From NCBI GenBank assembly GCA_025201365.1, contig JAIXMF010000005.1, forward strand, positions 1,054,001 through 1,118,000: a stretch of 64,000 bases of DNA, given 5' to 3'. How positions within the stretch are numbered: the stretch's first letter is position 1; each line of letters starts with the position of its first letter. The notes under the pieces are model-generated. The model searched no databases. It was not told where the DNA came from and saw only the letters and a list, made by a program, of their open reading frames with translations. Below are positions 23,050 through 35,745 of this stretch, in pieces. Made by a program: the position numbers and the translations under genes. The DNA is from Syncephalis plumigaleata (Eukaryota > Zoopagomycota > Zoopagomycetes > Zoopagales > Piptocephalidaceae).

Positions 23050-24225
23050 TTAATCTTTTACGGATTGTCGTTGCTTGTCCAATTGTGTCAAGCAGAGGTC
23101 AAGCCAGTTACGATGCGGTTCAGTGAATTGTTCACGAGCCAGCTCCGCTAAATCATTCGCTGCCGTGTACAATTCATCCAAATGTTCATACGCCTCACTA
23201 CGTGCACTATCCTCGTCCAATGGTAGGAACCAGAAGAGGCTACCCATGTCATCCACTTGTTCAAATAGCTCATTTGAAAACACTAAACAACTGTCTTGCC
23301 ATGATGGTGGAGGTGCTGGCGTACTAGTAATACCACGTTGCTCCACCTTCTGCAACAATTGCTTAATTAGTTTGGCACTTGCCAAAGCACACTGACAGAT
23401 ATGGTGTGCCCATTCAGTTTGCGGTTGCTCAATTATTTCATCCAATAATGGATTATTATCATCACTGCTGGTATATCTGATTGTTGTGTCACTTGGTCTA
23501 ATTGTTATGTACTCCATCGTATCTGTAAGTATAGGAATGGGATCGTCAGTTAATACCGATTCAAACTTTTCAATGGCAATGTCAACCATCGATTTATGCA
23601 GCCTCCATTGTCGTAGTACTGCCTCTGTATTACTAGTGGGTAGTTTAGCAAGTGCTTTGCATGCATCCCTCACTAGACCGGCTTTCGATCGTACGTCAGC
23701 GTCGAGGTTGGTTTGCGCTTCCGGTGTGGATAGCGGATCGAGCCGTTGATTAACGACAATAGCCCAAGTGTAGATACCATCAATAATATCGGTGATTCCT
23801 CCATCAATGGCCTTGAATAAGGTGGCGCCCGCTGATTCTGGTATGTTTTGTCGCATCGTGTGCAGTGCATCCAATCCTTCTCGTAGTTGATTAACAATAC
23901 TAGGTGTATCGCTTGGTATGCTACCATGCTCGCAAACCAGGCATATCTTAGTAACTTGATGACTAACCACTGCACCTAGTTTCTCTAATATACAAATAGA
24001 TAGTAGATAAAAGTCATTATTAGTATTTTACTCAATGCATACGTGTGTAGCTCGCTTACCAATATGCGGTACAAATAGTGTACCATCAAATTGTATATCT
24101 GCCACTCGAGTGCACGTTGAAGCTCGTAGTGTTGTGCACACATGATTAAGTGCTTCTAACGCCCTTCGTACCTGAGTAATTCGTTGTGTTTGCTCTTCAT
24201 TGTCAGCTACTACTGGTGAAGACAT
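23050..24225 (-). CDS. Cyclin-D1-binding-protein-1-like (GCIP family) protein
   Basis: Two exons (about 24065–24225 and 23050–23979) join as VPHIG–EKLGAVVSHQVTK. The protein is about 360 residues, almost all alpha-helical, and acidic. It keeps the GCIP-type pattern of a short N-terminal helix with conserved SHQVTK, then LREGLDALHTMRQNIPESAG and GGITDIIDGIYTWAIVVNQR, and C-terminal helices with HLDELYTAANDLAELAREQF. Members of this family are helical-bundle scaffold proteins; human CCNDBP1 binds cyclin D1 and bHLH factors. Fungal functions are not settled. The family call rests on pattern and length only. Confidence 0.6.
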
Positions 24226-24295
24226 ATTGTATTGTTTTGTAAACAGAAAAAAGAAAGAAAGTTTGATATGTTGAAAGTGGCAACAATAAATTGTA

Positions 24296-24400
24296 CAGTG
24301 CTTTCCTACCAGTTAGCATTGCTAGCCTTTAATTCTTGCTGTTTATTAATAAATAGATTTGCATAGTAGTTAGCATCACTATCTTTGTCATTATGTGAGT
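24296..24400. mobile_element. Left TIR end of a Tc1/mariner-type element
   Basis: TA at 24294–24295 is followed by CAGTGCTTTCCTACCAGTTA and then the family-typical TTATTAATAAATAGATTTGC. A transposase remnant lies 250 bp inside. The best candidate for the opposite end is 28822–28847 (GGCTGGAAAACCCTG followed by TA). Confidence 0.6.
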
Positions 24401-24634
24401 AGGGAATCACCCATTAGCTGATACTTTATTCTTTGTTTAGCATTCGCCTCATGTTATTTACCACAATGCGAATGCCATTAAGGCCACACCAAACAGTGCT
24501 CTGCATAGCTAGAATTTACCTTGCACTAAGAATGTATCTGTCAAATAATGAAAAGCTCTTTTGTTAACAAAGGTTTGATGACGTATCACATTGAAAGCAT
24601 ACGTAATTGGTAAAAGAATTTATTAACGTGACTA

Positions 24635-25230
24635 CAGATTGGGTTCTTTTGCAAGACAACGGTCAAAGAATGTCTGAGCATGTTTAATCCAAGCAATGCG
24701 GTCATTTTTTGTGATAAGCTTGCCGGATTCTATTATTCGCTCCTCAATAGTATCATTCTTGCATAGCTCAGATCTTCTTACGTCTGCCTTGAGTTTTGAT
24801 CAGCATTCCTCTATAGGATTTAGAAATGGCGAATAGGGCGGTAGGTAGGCGCAGTGGTGACCAATGAGCTCTAATAGTTCTGCCACTGCTTTGGATTTGT
24901 GAATGGGCGCATTATCCATAATAAAGTATCGATTCTTCATATCGTTCTCGGCCAAAACTGTAATGGCCTGTTGTAAGAACATTAGGAAATGTGTAGACCT
25001 TGTTCCGATACGTCCGTGTATTTCCTCCGCTTTGGCGCCTTTCGTTTTGCGTTTCTTGACCGCTTCTAGCTTTGGCGTTTTCATGGGAAATTTAGAACGT
25101 CATTGCCGCTAATGACACCCACAACTGAATGTGTCACGCCACGTTACGTGAGGACTGTCGCTTTTGCTGGTTCTCTTTCCAATGATCTCTTCAGCATGAG
25201 CATTGTTATTCATGTTTAAAATAAAAATAA
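24635..25230 (-). pseudogene. Decayed Tc1/mariner-type DDE transposase
   Basis: The C-terminal catalytic core is readable: YFIMDNAPIHKS carries the second Asp and YLPPYSPFLNPIEEC the third acidic residue of a DD34E triad, in a DDE_3-type fold. The frame stops at 24800–24802, where TGA replaces the Trp codon expected after NPIEEC. It then stays open as SKLKADVRRSELCKND down to EPNL near 24650. Upstream, another frame reads RGVTHSVVGVISGNDVLN, homologous to the core of impala-like transposases, so there is at least one frameshift as well. The N-terminal DNA-binding helix-turn-helix part was not found. This copy is dead, but it is the likely source of the TIR family seen in this window. Confidence 0.8.
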
Positions 25231-26659
25231 AAACACTTGCAAATTGTAAATACTGAAAGCGCGGCAAGTAAAACCACATCAAAGGCAAGTCAATTGTATA
25301 ATGGTGTAGTTGTACCTAGTTACTTTAATACATGTCTGCATTCTAAATGCCCTTGTGCTTGTATGCTGAAAGGTCATTGTGTCAAAAATATTATTGTGTC
25401 AATATGTCAATACGTCAATATGCTAATACGTCAATACGCGAATATGTCAATGCGTGAATACGGCGATACGTGGATATGCCAGTGTGCAATTTTATCAGTG
25501 CACGTTACCTCCTATCATCATGTATATCGCAAATAACGATCGTCTATTTCCTTAGGCCACCGTGGTTCTACTTGCTTCCTCGACCAGTGATTCGCGTGAC
25601 AGCGAACACACCGTTGCTCCAACGTCATAATAATCCCTCGTGTTAGTGTGTATAATAGCCACAATCTGAATAATGCGATGATTTTTGTTCTTTATTTTAA
25701 TAAAAATATAGGGGCATATATATTTGCTTCTGTGGTGCGTACAATCATGTTCACGCCATAGCTATTGTTTCACGTATAGATTGTTGATTCCTGTTGACCT
25801 GTGTATGTTATCATCAGTTTTGTAGATTATTAAGGCGGATTAAACCAACAGCAATTGAGTTTTGGTTAATTGTTACAATGTGTCAATAGCGCATAATGAC
25901 GACATTCATTGTCTCAATAACAATGGCGCATAGTGTCAATGTTCTAAGCTATCAGCACTCCATTGTGTCAGTATGACAATAGCGCATAGTGTCAACACTC
26001 ATTGTCAACGTTCATTGTCTTGATATGACTATATACAGAAGCATGCAAAATGCTTAAAAGCACGTTAGAATTTTTATTTATTAACAAGTTGCTTACAAAC
26101 ACCTCATTATAGATGTTGCTTTGTAAATGCTTAAACATCATATGTTAACCAAGCAGCCAGAATACAAATACACTAAATACATATACATAAACTAAGCTAG
26201 GTATACCATTATTATTATTATTTGGCAGATACATTCTCAGTGCAAGGTAATGCACTATAATTGTAATTATTAATCAGCAATAATATTTATTGCTTTATGT
26301 AGGTTTATAGATGTATAGGATGAAATAGCTATGCTGGCTATCCAATCAACGTGAACCATGTAACATCTTACATTCCTACTGCTGCTAGGAGTTGTGGCAA
26401 TCGCTGGTTCAGATTGGCTATCAAAGCCCCGTGGTTGCACTATTGCTAGCAGTATCAGCTAGTGGCGTCTGGTATGTACCAATTGTTCTATAATCTTGGC
26501 TGCTGCTTTTATTTGAGACTCTGTAGCTGTCTCCCTTTTGCTCAAAAGATAGTTAAAGCGTTATTGTAATAGACAGGCATATCTTGAGGATTCATTGGTT
26601 CGAACCCAGGACCTTCAATGAGATTTCAATTGTTTCGGCAATACGTCAAGATCCTTACG
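25231..26659. other. Gene-free interior of the TIR-bounded block
   Basis: No host gene was recognised. The stretch holds the 8-bp-period repeat at 25400–25479, a second loosely repetitive patch at about 25870–26040 (motif CAATAGCGCATAGTGTCAA, two near-exact copies and several partial ones), and AT-rich sequence. Confidence 0.5.
25400..25479. repeat. 8-bp-period tandem repeat, ten units
   Basis: Ten consecutive 8-bp units of the form (C/G/T)(A/G)ATA(T/C)G(T/C/G), beginning CAATATGT CAATACGT. The fifth to eighth positions alternate ATGT/ACGT-like between neighbours. Period and coordinates are read directly. Confidence 0.8.
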
Positions 26660-27608
26660 TGCTGAGTCGTATTGTAATGTTAGTCTAGAATGAACACCAT
26701 TCTGCCCACCAGCTTGCTTTCGGCTGGTTCAAGAGCGATGAAAGTCGTAATCAATAATGGTGGCTGTCAACTGGCCTGTTTGAGTATCTTCATATACTAA
26801 CACATCTAGATTGGATGATTAGTTTGCATACTATAGATGGTAAGAATAGGATAGTCACAACGACACTTACTTAGTCGTGCAAGTCACCATGCACGATTCC
26901 TAGGCTGTGCAAGTAGGAAGCACCTAATTTATGGGCATATTAGCATTAGAATAATAAAAAGGTATAAAGAATGAATACGCTTACCCAAAAGAATTTGTGG
27001 TAGAACTCGAGCAAAGAGTGCGACTTGGTCATGGCATGTTTTGAGTTAAATAATCCAGCAGTATCGTGCCAGGACAAAGTTGTAAACAAAGCAATTCTCT
27101 TTGCCAGTGAAGAACGCGTGGAGTGGATGCTGAATATGGTTCTTGCCTGGATGATTTCGCGGCTGGTTGCCCTTCGCCAGCTTTGAGTATCTAGTTGATG
27201 CATGTTAGCGATACAGGAGTAGTATGAAATGGCATTGTATTAGTTACCTTAAATATTTCGGCTTCCACTCTAGGTCAACTCCACACTTCACGAAGCCTGG
27301 ATATTTCCCCATCCAGGTGGCACTGGCAAATGCCAAACTTTGATGTCCTCCAAGCCATTGATATTCGTGAGCCCATTGTTTTTTCGATTGACGGGATTGT
27401 TCAAATAGATCCGACCAGCGGCATTTGCAGTCGTCTCAACTATTAAAAATATAGAATGAATGTTAATGGTCTTGCTTGTTTGTTATTTGTGTAAAACCCT
27501 AGAAAGCCTACCTCCAATTTCTCCAAATGCGGCCTCACTTCCCGTAATACCGATAGTGGCGGCAATCGCACAGAAGGCAGCAGCAATCAAATAATGAAAC
27601 TGGCTCAT
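26660..27608 (-). pseudogene. Decayed secreted protein-kinase-like gene
   Basis: The start at 27608 gives MSQFHYLIAAAFCAIAATIG, a signal peptide. Later exons read QSLAFASATWMGKYPGFVKC (beta-3 Lys region), FTGKENCFVYNFVLARY (hinge region), GASYLHSLGIVHGDLHD (catalytic loop, with HGD in place of HRD) and TATIIDYDFHRS (metal-binding DFG region). That order is a protein-kinase fold. Host-gene decay is visible: between the hinge and the catalytic-loop helix the homology changes frame twice (near 27060–27040), and a stop follows HGDLHD. This copy keeps the catalytic Asp that the two tandem relatives at 36–44 kb have lost. Exact exon ends are approximate. Confidence 0.65.
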
Positions 27609-28941
27609 TTTGGAAATAAAGAGTGTGTTATCGTGTCTAGCGTTGTTAAACTTGAAAAAGAAGAAGAAGCGTTGCTTGTCGTTGTATTGGAGAGAGAGAA
27701 GGGGTGGTTGTTAATGCTGGATGTCATGCTATCGTTTACGCGCCTCTTTATAATGCTTGAACGATATGCCATAGCAATGATAATTAAGGATGGTTTCAGC
27801 AAACATATGTTTCCAATAGTCTCTCCAGGAGAGAATACAAGCACATCGTTCAATACACTGTATTCACTTGTTAGGAAAGTTCAACGTGCACATCAAGCAA
27901 TTGGTGGCATCCTAATTTCCGCATGTCCCAGCTCAACGTGCACCTCTAGCTATTGTTAAGGCAATATGTCATGGAATGGTTTATAGAAATGCACGATTAT
28001 ATTGTTTCCAAATCAGTATTGGACCATTAGAGTAAGAACCACAGGAGGTATTGATGATGTGGTTCGATTGGCTTGTCTCAAACCACAGCATTCTTATTAG
28101 GGGTAGTTCATTAGCCTACTCAAGTTTCACGTAGCCGGCCATAAATTGGTGATTGGTTTTTTTGTATACTAAATGCTTCAAAGTGTTAACCTAAAATACT
28201 AAGTACCTTTATGCCTGTTAGAAAACTGCTACACGTCTGTATCTCACTGGCAGATACTTGCTAACCCACTATAGCTCATACAAGCTATACTACATTTTAA
28301 TAGAAAGACTGTTTGGCTTTTCTTAATCTAACGATGGATATTGCAATTGTATCTGCAATCTATACACTGTTTGCATAAACATTAACAGCATCGTCATCAA
28401 TTGATACGACTAGGCAAAAACTAGTCTCATCTGTTGTCTGTCACGCTTGCCTATCCTAGCATAAATGATTGACATCTGATACGGATAATCTTAGTAAGTG
28501 TATCCGAGACTGTTACCCTGTTATCCATTTCAAACTTGTACATGTATATGCTTCATCATTCTCCTATGGTACTGGATAGAAGTATCGAATGTTGTTAGTT
28601 ACTGCGATTAGACAGTTGTGCATGCATATGTGACTTGGGACAATTCTTAGCATTCCAATGTGTATGAAACATTCGGATATCGGATATTATACATAATCCG
28701 TGCTAACTACAAGTTAGTGTATTTACAAATAAACATTTTTATTATTGCCGTAAAGATGTTCTGTTTTCCTTGATAGTCATAGCATTGGATGAGAGTGAAT
28801 GGTCCCTTTAAAAGCATGCGTACAATAATATTGGCTGGAAAACCCTGTACTCACCTCACTCGCCCATTCACTCTACTCCTTTCTCCTTATTATTATTACT
28901 ATTGCTGGCATTGCTCATTCATTCTGTTCTCTATACTTATT
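27609..28941. other. Intergenic upstream of the carrier gene
   Basis: AT-rich spacer without a supported gene. A TIR-like right end (GGCTGGAAAACCCTG then TA) sits at 28833–28849. A 121-codon frame at 27594–27959 overlaps the pseudogene start in antisense and is not called. Confidence 0.5.
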
Positions 28942-30379
28942 ATGCCAACACCTGTAGCCACTGAGAAATGGAAGGACACGCTTGCGGGCAGGTGAATAAA
29001 CATGGAATAATAAAAACATACAAGGAAAAGAGTTGCAGCTGTCTAATTAGAACGCGATACCATCATAATGGTGTTCACGTGTATCTTCTCTTTATTGCTC
29101 ATTAACGATATACATCGTATGTCATTAATAGTCTAGCAGGTATGGCACAAGTAGTTGTGGGACAACCATTGGATACGGTAAAAGTAATAGGATAGCGTTG
29201 TAATATTCATTGAATGAGAGGAATAACCATGGATATACATACGTCTACCTATTAGGTACGACTACAAGTGGAAAATGCGGCAAAAGGTCAATTCAAAGGT
29301 CCTTGGCATTGTATGGTGGATACTGTACGTCGTGAGGGTTTCCTAGCCTTATACAAGGGTAAGTACAAGTAGATGCTTGCAAATAAATATGGATGATATA
29401 CGATTGATGTAACTATTCTGTTACAGGTATGGCAGCACCATTGGTGGGCATTTCAGCCGTTAATGCTCTACTATTTACTGCGTATTCGAGTCTAAAGGAC
29501 GTACAAGTGAAATGGTTCAATCTCAAGAGTACCGATCAATTGAGTGCATGGCAGTTGGCGAGTGCCGGTGCCGGTGCCGGTAAGCGAATACTAGCTACTC
29601 TTCTTACTTCAGTTTAGTATATATCCATATCTAATAGGTGCAATAATGGTTTATTTGATTCAATAGGTTTTGTCAATACTATACTGGCATCACCAGTTGA
29701 AATGTTAAAAGTACGATTACAAGTACAAAGATCGATGGCTGGATTTACCACTACTACTCAGCATGTAGTATCACAATATCATCATGGTCCCATTGATCTA
29801 GCTCGATCGGTAATCGTAAAGGATGGTTGGCGACATGGTTTAATGCGTGGTTTCTGGGCTACTGCAGCTAGAGAGATACCTGCTTATGCGGCCTTTTATA
29901 CGAGTTTCGAAGTAGTAAAACGACAATGTCTATTACAACGTCATCGTGATGTATCGACTACTACTGCTACTACTACGCTCAATACCGACGATAATAGTGT
30001 TGAGATAATTCAACCTGCCTTATGGCAATTAATGCTCGCCGGATCTACGGCTGGTATAAGCTGCTGGTGTGCCTGCTACCCATTGGATGTTATTAAATCA
30101 CGTGCACAAAATAGTCGGCATCGTTTATCGTCTAATTATATCATGGAGATAGCGCGGGATATCTACAGGAGTGAAGGGATCATGGGATTCTGGCGAGGAT
30201 TTACACCATGTGTACTTCGTAGGTAAGTAATAATTAGTAGAGGAGTAAAAATGATTTATTCATCTTCATGATGGTGTGTATTTACGTGTGCTATTCACTT
30301 CTTCCCATTTATTATTAGTATTCCCGCAGCAGCGGCAACCTTCACTACCTACGAACTAGTCATGCAAGCCCTACATTAG
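28942..30379 (+). CDS. SLC25-family mitochondrial carrier
   Basis: Five or six exons (28942–28991, 29132–29183, 29266–about 29359, 29428–about 29579, about 29667–30221, 30320–30379) join to about 300 residues. All three carrier signatures are present: GQPLDTVK, SPVEMLK and YPLDVIK, each at the end of an odd-numbered transmembrane helix. The second halves of the repeats include EGFLALYKGMAAPLVG and EGIMGFWRGFTPCVLR. The pattern GMAAPLVGISAVNALLF resembles the carnitine/acylcarnitine and basic-amino-acid branch (Ymc, SLC25A20/29/45–48), but the substrate cannot be set from this. It acts in the inner mitochondrial membrane. The short N-terminus lacks a cleavable signal, as usual for carriers. 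Confidence 0.88.
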
Positions 30380-30527
30380 CACTAGATACATCTACACACA
30401 CACACACATGCATGCATGCATATATAATGATGAGGAATGATGACAAGAATAATAGTAACGATTGATAGTGTATAAATGGGAAGAAGAGACGACGGCGATG
30501 CTACTACTACACACACACGCCATCGAC

Positions 30528-32085
30528 TTAGTAAGTGGATTCAAAGTAGGTCTTGGAACCAGTAGGATCTGGAGTCATTCCCTTGCTACCCTTGCTCCAG
30601 TTAATGGGGCACACTATTATCATCATCGTTATTATCGTTATTGTTATTACACATAGAAACTATAATGAATCACATATATATATATCTATATATTTATAAC
30701 TATCTTACCTTCACCGTGTTCATCAGTAAACTTGATGGCTTCAACGAGACGAAGGGCCTCATCGACATTACGACCGATGGGCAAGTCGTTAATATGACTG
30801 ATACGTAGAGTACCACTTGGATCAATAATGAACAAACCACTATATTATAATAGTAATAATAAACGTATTTATATTTTGTTACTAATCAATTGACTAATCA
30901 GCTATTTAATCCACACTTACCGAAGGGCAACATCGTTATCCTTGCTCAAAACACCATACTTGCGAGCGATATCCTTAGTGAGGTCAGAGACTAGATATTA
31001 TATGTATATATGGGAGATTAATGATCGGATAGCCACGCATGATTCTACTTCTATTGACTTGTATAAAGATGCTTACCCAATGGAATCCTATTAATAACAG
31101 TTGCAATAAGTAAGTAATCAAGCAAGCAAGTAATCAATTAGTTATACACTTACTTTAGACCACCCAAACCACCAGCTTTCCTGTATAGACAACAATGCAT
31201 AAATATTGATTAGTATACACATGTTCTACTAATGATTATTACACATTATATTATTTACTTGTCGGTGTTGCTGTAGAATACAAAAGAGAGCACATCACAA
31301 CAGTTAGTAATGTATTCATATGTGCATTGTGGCAATAATGCTTCACTTACTTCCAGGCCAAATGGGAGTATTCACTATCGACCGAGATACCAATAACATC
31401 GGCACCGGCATCATTGAAATCCTTAACACGGTCGCTAATAGAAGAGGAAGAAGAGGAATACACGTATTCATCATTAGTCAATGTATTTTATGTATTGATA
31501 CACTAATAAATAACAATATATGGCTTACCTGAAGGCAATAAGTTCAGTTGGGCAGACAAAGGTAAAGTCCAATGGCTATAATGAAGAGGGGAGAAATAGA
31601 ATGATATCGAATGAAAAGTAATTAGTATGCTATGTTAGGATGAATGGATATGGGTGAGGTGGTTGTGGTTGTCGCTGGTTGGTTGGCTGTTCTTTCAACA
31701 CAAACGTGTACACGTCATCAATGCAAAAAACATGATGTCATAAAACACGGGTAGAGATATCATCTATCTTCATTTTTATTACTCCCCCAACCATCCAACC
31801 ACCCACTCATATATCATCTATGAGAGAACTACGATATAGAAGTAGAGAAACTTACGTAGAAGACCATGACAAGGAAACGACCCTTATAGTCGGAAAGACT
31901 CAAATCCTTGAATTCAGTGCCAACAACAGCCTTGGCCGTCCACTCTGGAGCGGGGAACTATACGGCAGAAAGTAGAGCAATCAACGATATTAGTAACCAT
32001 TATTAACAATACGTAGCATAAACACGTAGTAACAGTGTCGAGCGAGACGTTTACATACTTGAACGCGAGCTACTTCAGAAGACAT
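30528..32085 (-). CDS. TSA1: Typical 2-Cys peroxiredoxin (thioredoxin peroxidase)
   Basis: The enzyme reduces H2O2 and organic hydroperoxides with a peroxidatic Cys in [13 protein letters not shown] and a resolving Cys in EVCPINW. Eight or nine short exons run from MSSEVARVQ at 32085 to KTYFESTY at 30528. The eukaryotic sensitivity motifs are both present: GGLGGLKIPLVSD and the C-terminal YF. These make the enzyme prone to overoxidation and able to signal. The remaining core ([37 protein letters not shown]) is standard. Length from this start is about 195 residues, normal for cytosolic Tsa1/Prx1. An in-frame ATG at 32271 would add a 62-residue extension with presequence character (see findings). 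The gene symbol is by homology. Confidence 0.93.
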
Positions 32086-32271
32086 GTTGTGGTGGTGACG
32101 TGCAGATAAACTAGCAAGTGAAGTAAGTGTACGTGAAGTAGAAGAAGCGATAGCAGAAATCGAGTGATGCACAGAAGAAAGAGCTGTAGTGCGGGTCAAC
32201 GGGGCGGGCGAGTGTACGCGCAGCCTTTTAGCTGGATTCATCCGGAAGATAGTCGAGCGAACGGCCTGCAT
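32086..32271 (-). other. In-frame N-terminal extension of the peroxiredoxin, presequence-like
   Basis: From the ATG at 32271 the frame stays open to the canonical MSSEVARVQ start. The 62 residues, starting MQAVRSTIFRMNPAKRLRVH, hold many Arg, Ser, Thr and Ala and no Asp or Glu. That composition is typical of a mitochondrial targeting peptide. Whether it is translated depends on where transcription starts. Confidence 0.5.
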
Positions 32272-32757
32272 AAAGACGAGCGACGGAGGCGGAATATGCC
32301 AATGAATGAACTGTGTGTATCGGCGAGTTTCGGAAGGAAACGGAAATGTTTATCCTAGATATACGTCGATAATTGGACGATGACGAGTAGAATAGAAAAA
32401 CTGACGGTTTCAAATGGGGCGCGCTTATTGCTATTTGTATGAAAATTAGAAGGAAAAACTAGTTTCATATGACTAATACGTCGGCAAATGGTTATGGGAA
32501 AAGTAGTAGAGCGAGGATGGATCTGATTGAGGCAGAAAGATGCGTCATAACCCAACATTTTCATTAGATATAGATTGGAGGTGAATCAGACGTGGCATAG
32601 ACCTAGTGTTTTGATTCACACCATTTGCCACCGCCACCCACTCGCCACATCACTTGACGGTAGGTGATCTGCCCACTCGCTCTGTTCGCCCTCTTTTCTG
32701 CTATATCGGAGTGCTTCCAAGTTCGCGAGCATCCATCCATCCATCCATCCATCCAAC

Positions 32758-33731
<974 letters not shown>

Positions 33732-33982
33732 ACGCACACACATACGCCAGCCTATGGTGTGTACATGGCGCTTTTTATTGGTGACCGACACATATGACTG
33801 GAATAAACACATTTACTGCAGTCAATATTACGACATGTGGATAACAGTAATGACATACATATACATATATACATATATGTATATGTATATTGAATACGTA
33901 GAAATAATATAGATTTGATGTGTTTGTTTATTATGAGCTATAAATAATATTATTAAGGTAAGGAGAATAATGATAATCATGA

Positions 33983-35745
33983 TCATGATGATTTACTACC
34001 AAGTGAGCGTGTCCATGCATCCAATGTGCTCTGTTGACGTGATGCAGATGGTGAAGGTACTTGAACCGCCACTACTGTATGTTGCTTAATATACTTGCTA
34101 TTTCGATTGTTATCAATGGTAGATGGTGATGATACATCATTACGCGTAAGCCATGTATCTGGCGATAGTTCAATCGAGGATTGTGTAGGGCGACGTTTTC
34201 GTTTATGTTGTTTAATCGACGTTAAATCACTCGATGCTACGTTATCCTTGTCACTTTCACTATTTGCAAACCCTACTGCATCATCCTCTTCATCTTCATC
34301 TTCATCTAGTATGATTCGAGAAGAACGAAGGCGCATATTATGATCACTAGAGTCTAGTGCTCTTGATGAATTACTGTACTGTTTTATATAATCTTCCTCT
34401 TCCTCTTCTTGGTCCGTTGAATCAATATCGCTATTCTCAAATGTGTACCGTTTTACAATTTGTCTATTTCTCGTTCTACTCTCGTATACTGTGTTATTTT
34501 GCAGTAAAGCAAATGTCCGTTCTCGTGATCGTTCTAGTCGTTGTTTTTGCTAATACGAAATATTGCAAATAATCATGAATACATATATATACATATATAC
34601 ATATATATAAGCGATATACACACACATACCTGTTGTATATTTGTAGCTCGCGTTAGTAGTCGTTGTAAGGCATTTTTCAATTCAGATTCAGCATTAAGGA
34701 ATTCCTTACGAAACACTTCAATCAGTCCTTCTAGTTCGGTTAATGTAGTGGCCACCTACGAAGCAATATATAAATATATATAAATAAAAGATATTTCCAT
34801 GAATTAACATTCCTACTAGTACTTACAACTTCCCATGCATCATAATCATAAGGCTGTAGTGCGATTCGTTTCTCGCGTCGATAAACACGCGGCCAATCTA
34901 TAAGGTGTAATCGTTTAACATGATAAATATATCAAGCAAATTACATGTACGCATGCTTAGTTTGATGATATACCTCCGAAAAACCAGTAACTACGCTGTT
35001 GCTTATCGTATCCCACCGGCTGACTATTTAGTATGTTTAACGAATTCTTATCCAAACCACTGCCAGACTTTTTGTGGATCTGGTCAATCTTTTCCTTGAT
35101 ATTTTGATTCTTTTGCAAATGCAAATCACATAATAGCCATAGTATATTTAGCTAGATTAATGGAATGCATACTACTTGTTAGTACTATGATATTTTGTAA
35201 ATACATATATATATATACATATACATGTATCATAGAATAATCACCTTCGTCATTGCTGATAATGAATGGTAAGCCTTTGGATCATCGGATGGTATTGGAT
35301 TCTCCCTGAGTGGATGCATGTCCTCCAAGCGAGTATGCTTATACGCGAGCAAACGCGATAATGTTTTCTCCCAACTTTCATTTCTATACGCAAATCGACA
35401 TCAATCCTACTCGTAAGTATGTGTCGCTATCACGCGTCGCGTGTCATATCTATGCGAATACCAACCCTTTAGACGTGTATAACGGTTTAAGCAATGCTCG
35501 ATGAATATCGCTCAATACTGGACCCGGTCTACCGCGTACCAACTCTTCTTCCAAGTCCTATCGGTTGACATTAGTCGCAAGTTCTCCTTTACCGTAGGAT
35601 GCTGTCATTTATTTACCATTGGATCCACTTCAAGCTTGTCTATACAGTCGGAGAACGTATTCAAGAATGCATTAAGGTAGACAAACTGCCACGTTGAACG
35701 AATGGCCATAATTTGCGGTGTAACACCTTGAGAAGACGCACTCAT
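33983..35745 (-). CDS. DDT/WHIM-domain chromatin-associated protein
   Basis: The start at 35745 (MSASSQGVTPQIMAIRSTWQ) leads into a DDT-like helical region (FVYLNAFLNTFSDCIDKLEV, then DLEEELVRG and HRALLKPLY). WHIM motifs follow: LNILWLLCDLHLQKN and QPVGYDKQQRSYWFFG with RVYRREKR. DDT plus WHIM is the layout of ISWI-associated and related proteins that measure linker DNA. A coiled coil (VATTLTELEGLIEVFRKEFL) comes next, then a long acidic and Lys/Arg-rich disordered tail with NLS-like KQHKRKRRP. The C-terminus QQSTLDAWTRSLGS resembles a degenerate PCNA-interaction box (QxxLxxW). Seven or eight short introns are present. The partner ATPase is inferred from the family only. Confidence 0.75.

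Noticed and set aside
25400-26040. A CRISPR-like repeat array
   Set aside because: Units are 8 bp without spacers, the genome is eukaryotic, and no cas genes are present.
26575-26625. A GGTTCGAACCC motif like a tRNA T-arm near 26599, with a weak A-box-like TAGTTAAAG upstream
   Set aside because: The acceptor stem and anticodon arm cannot be folded around it on either strand, and the region aligns with the decayed kinase-like gene.
27594-27959. A 121-codon plus-strand frame
   Set aside because: It is antisense to the signal-peptide exon of the kinase-like relic and shows no protein-like pattern.
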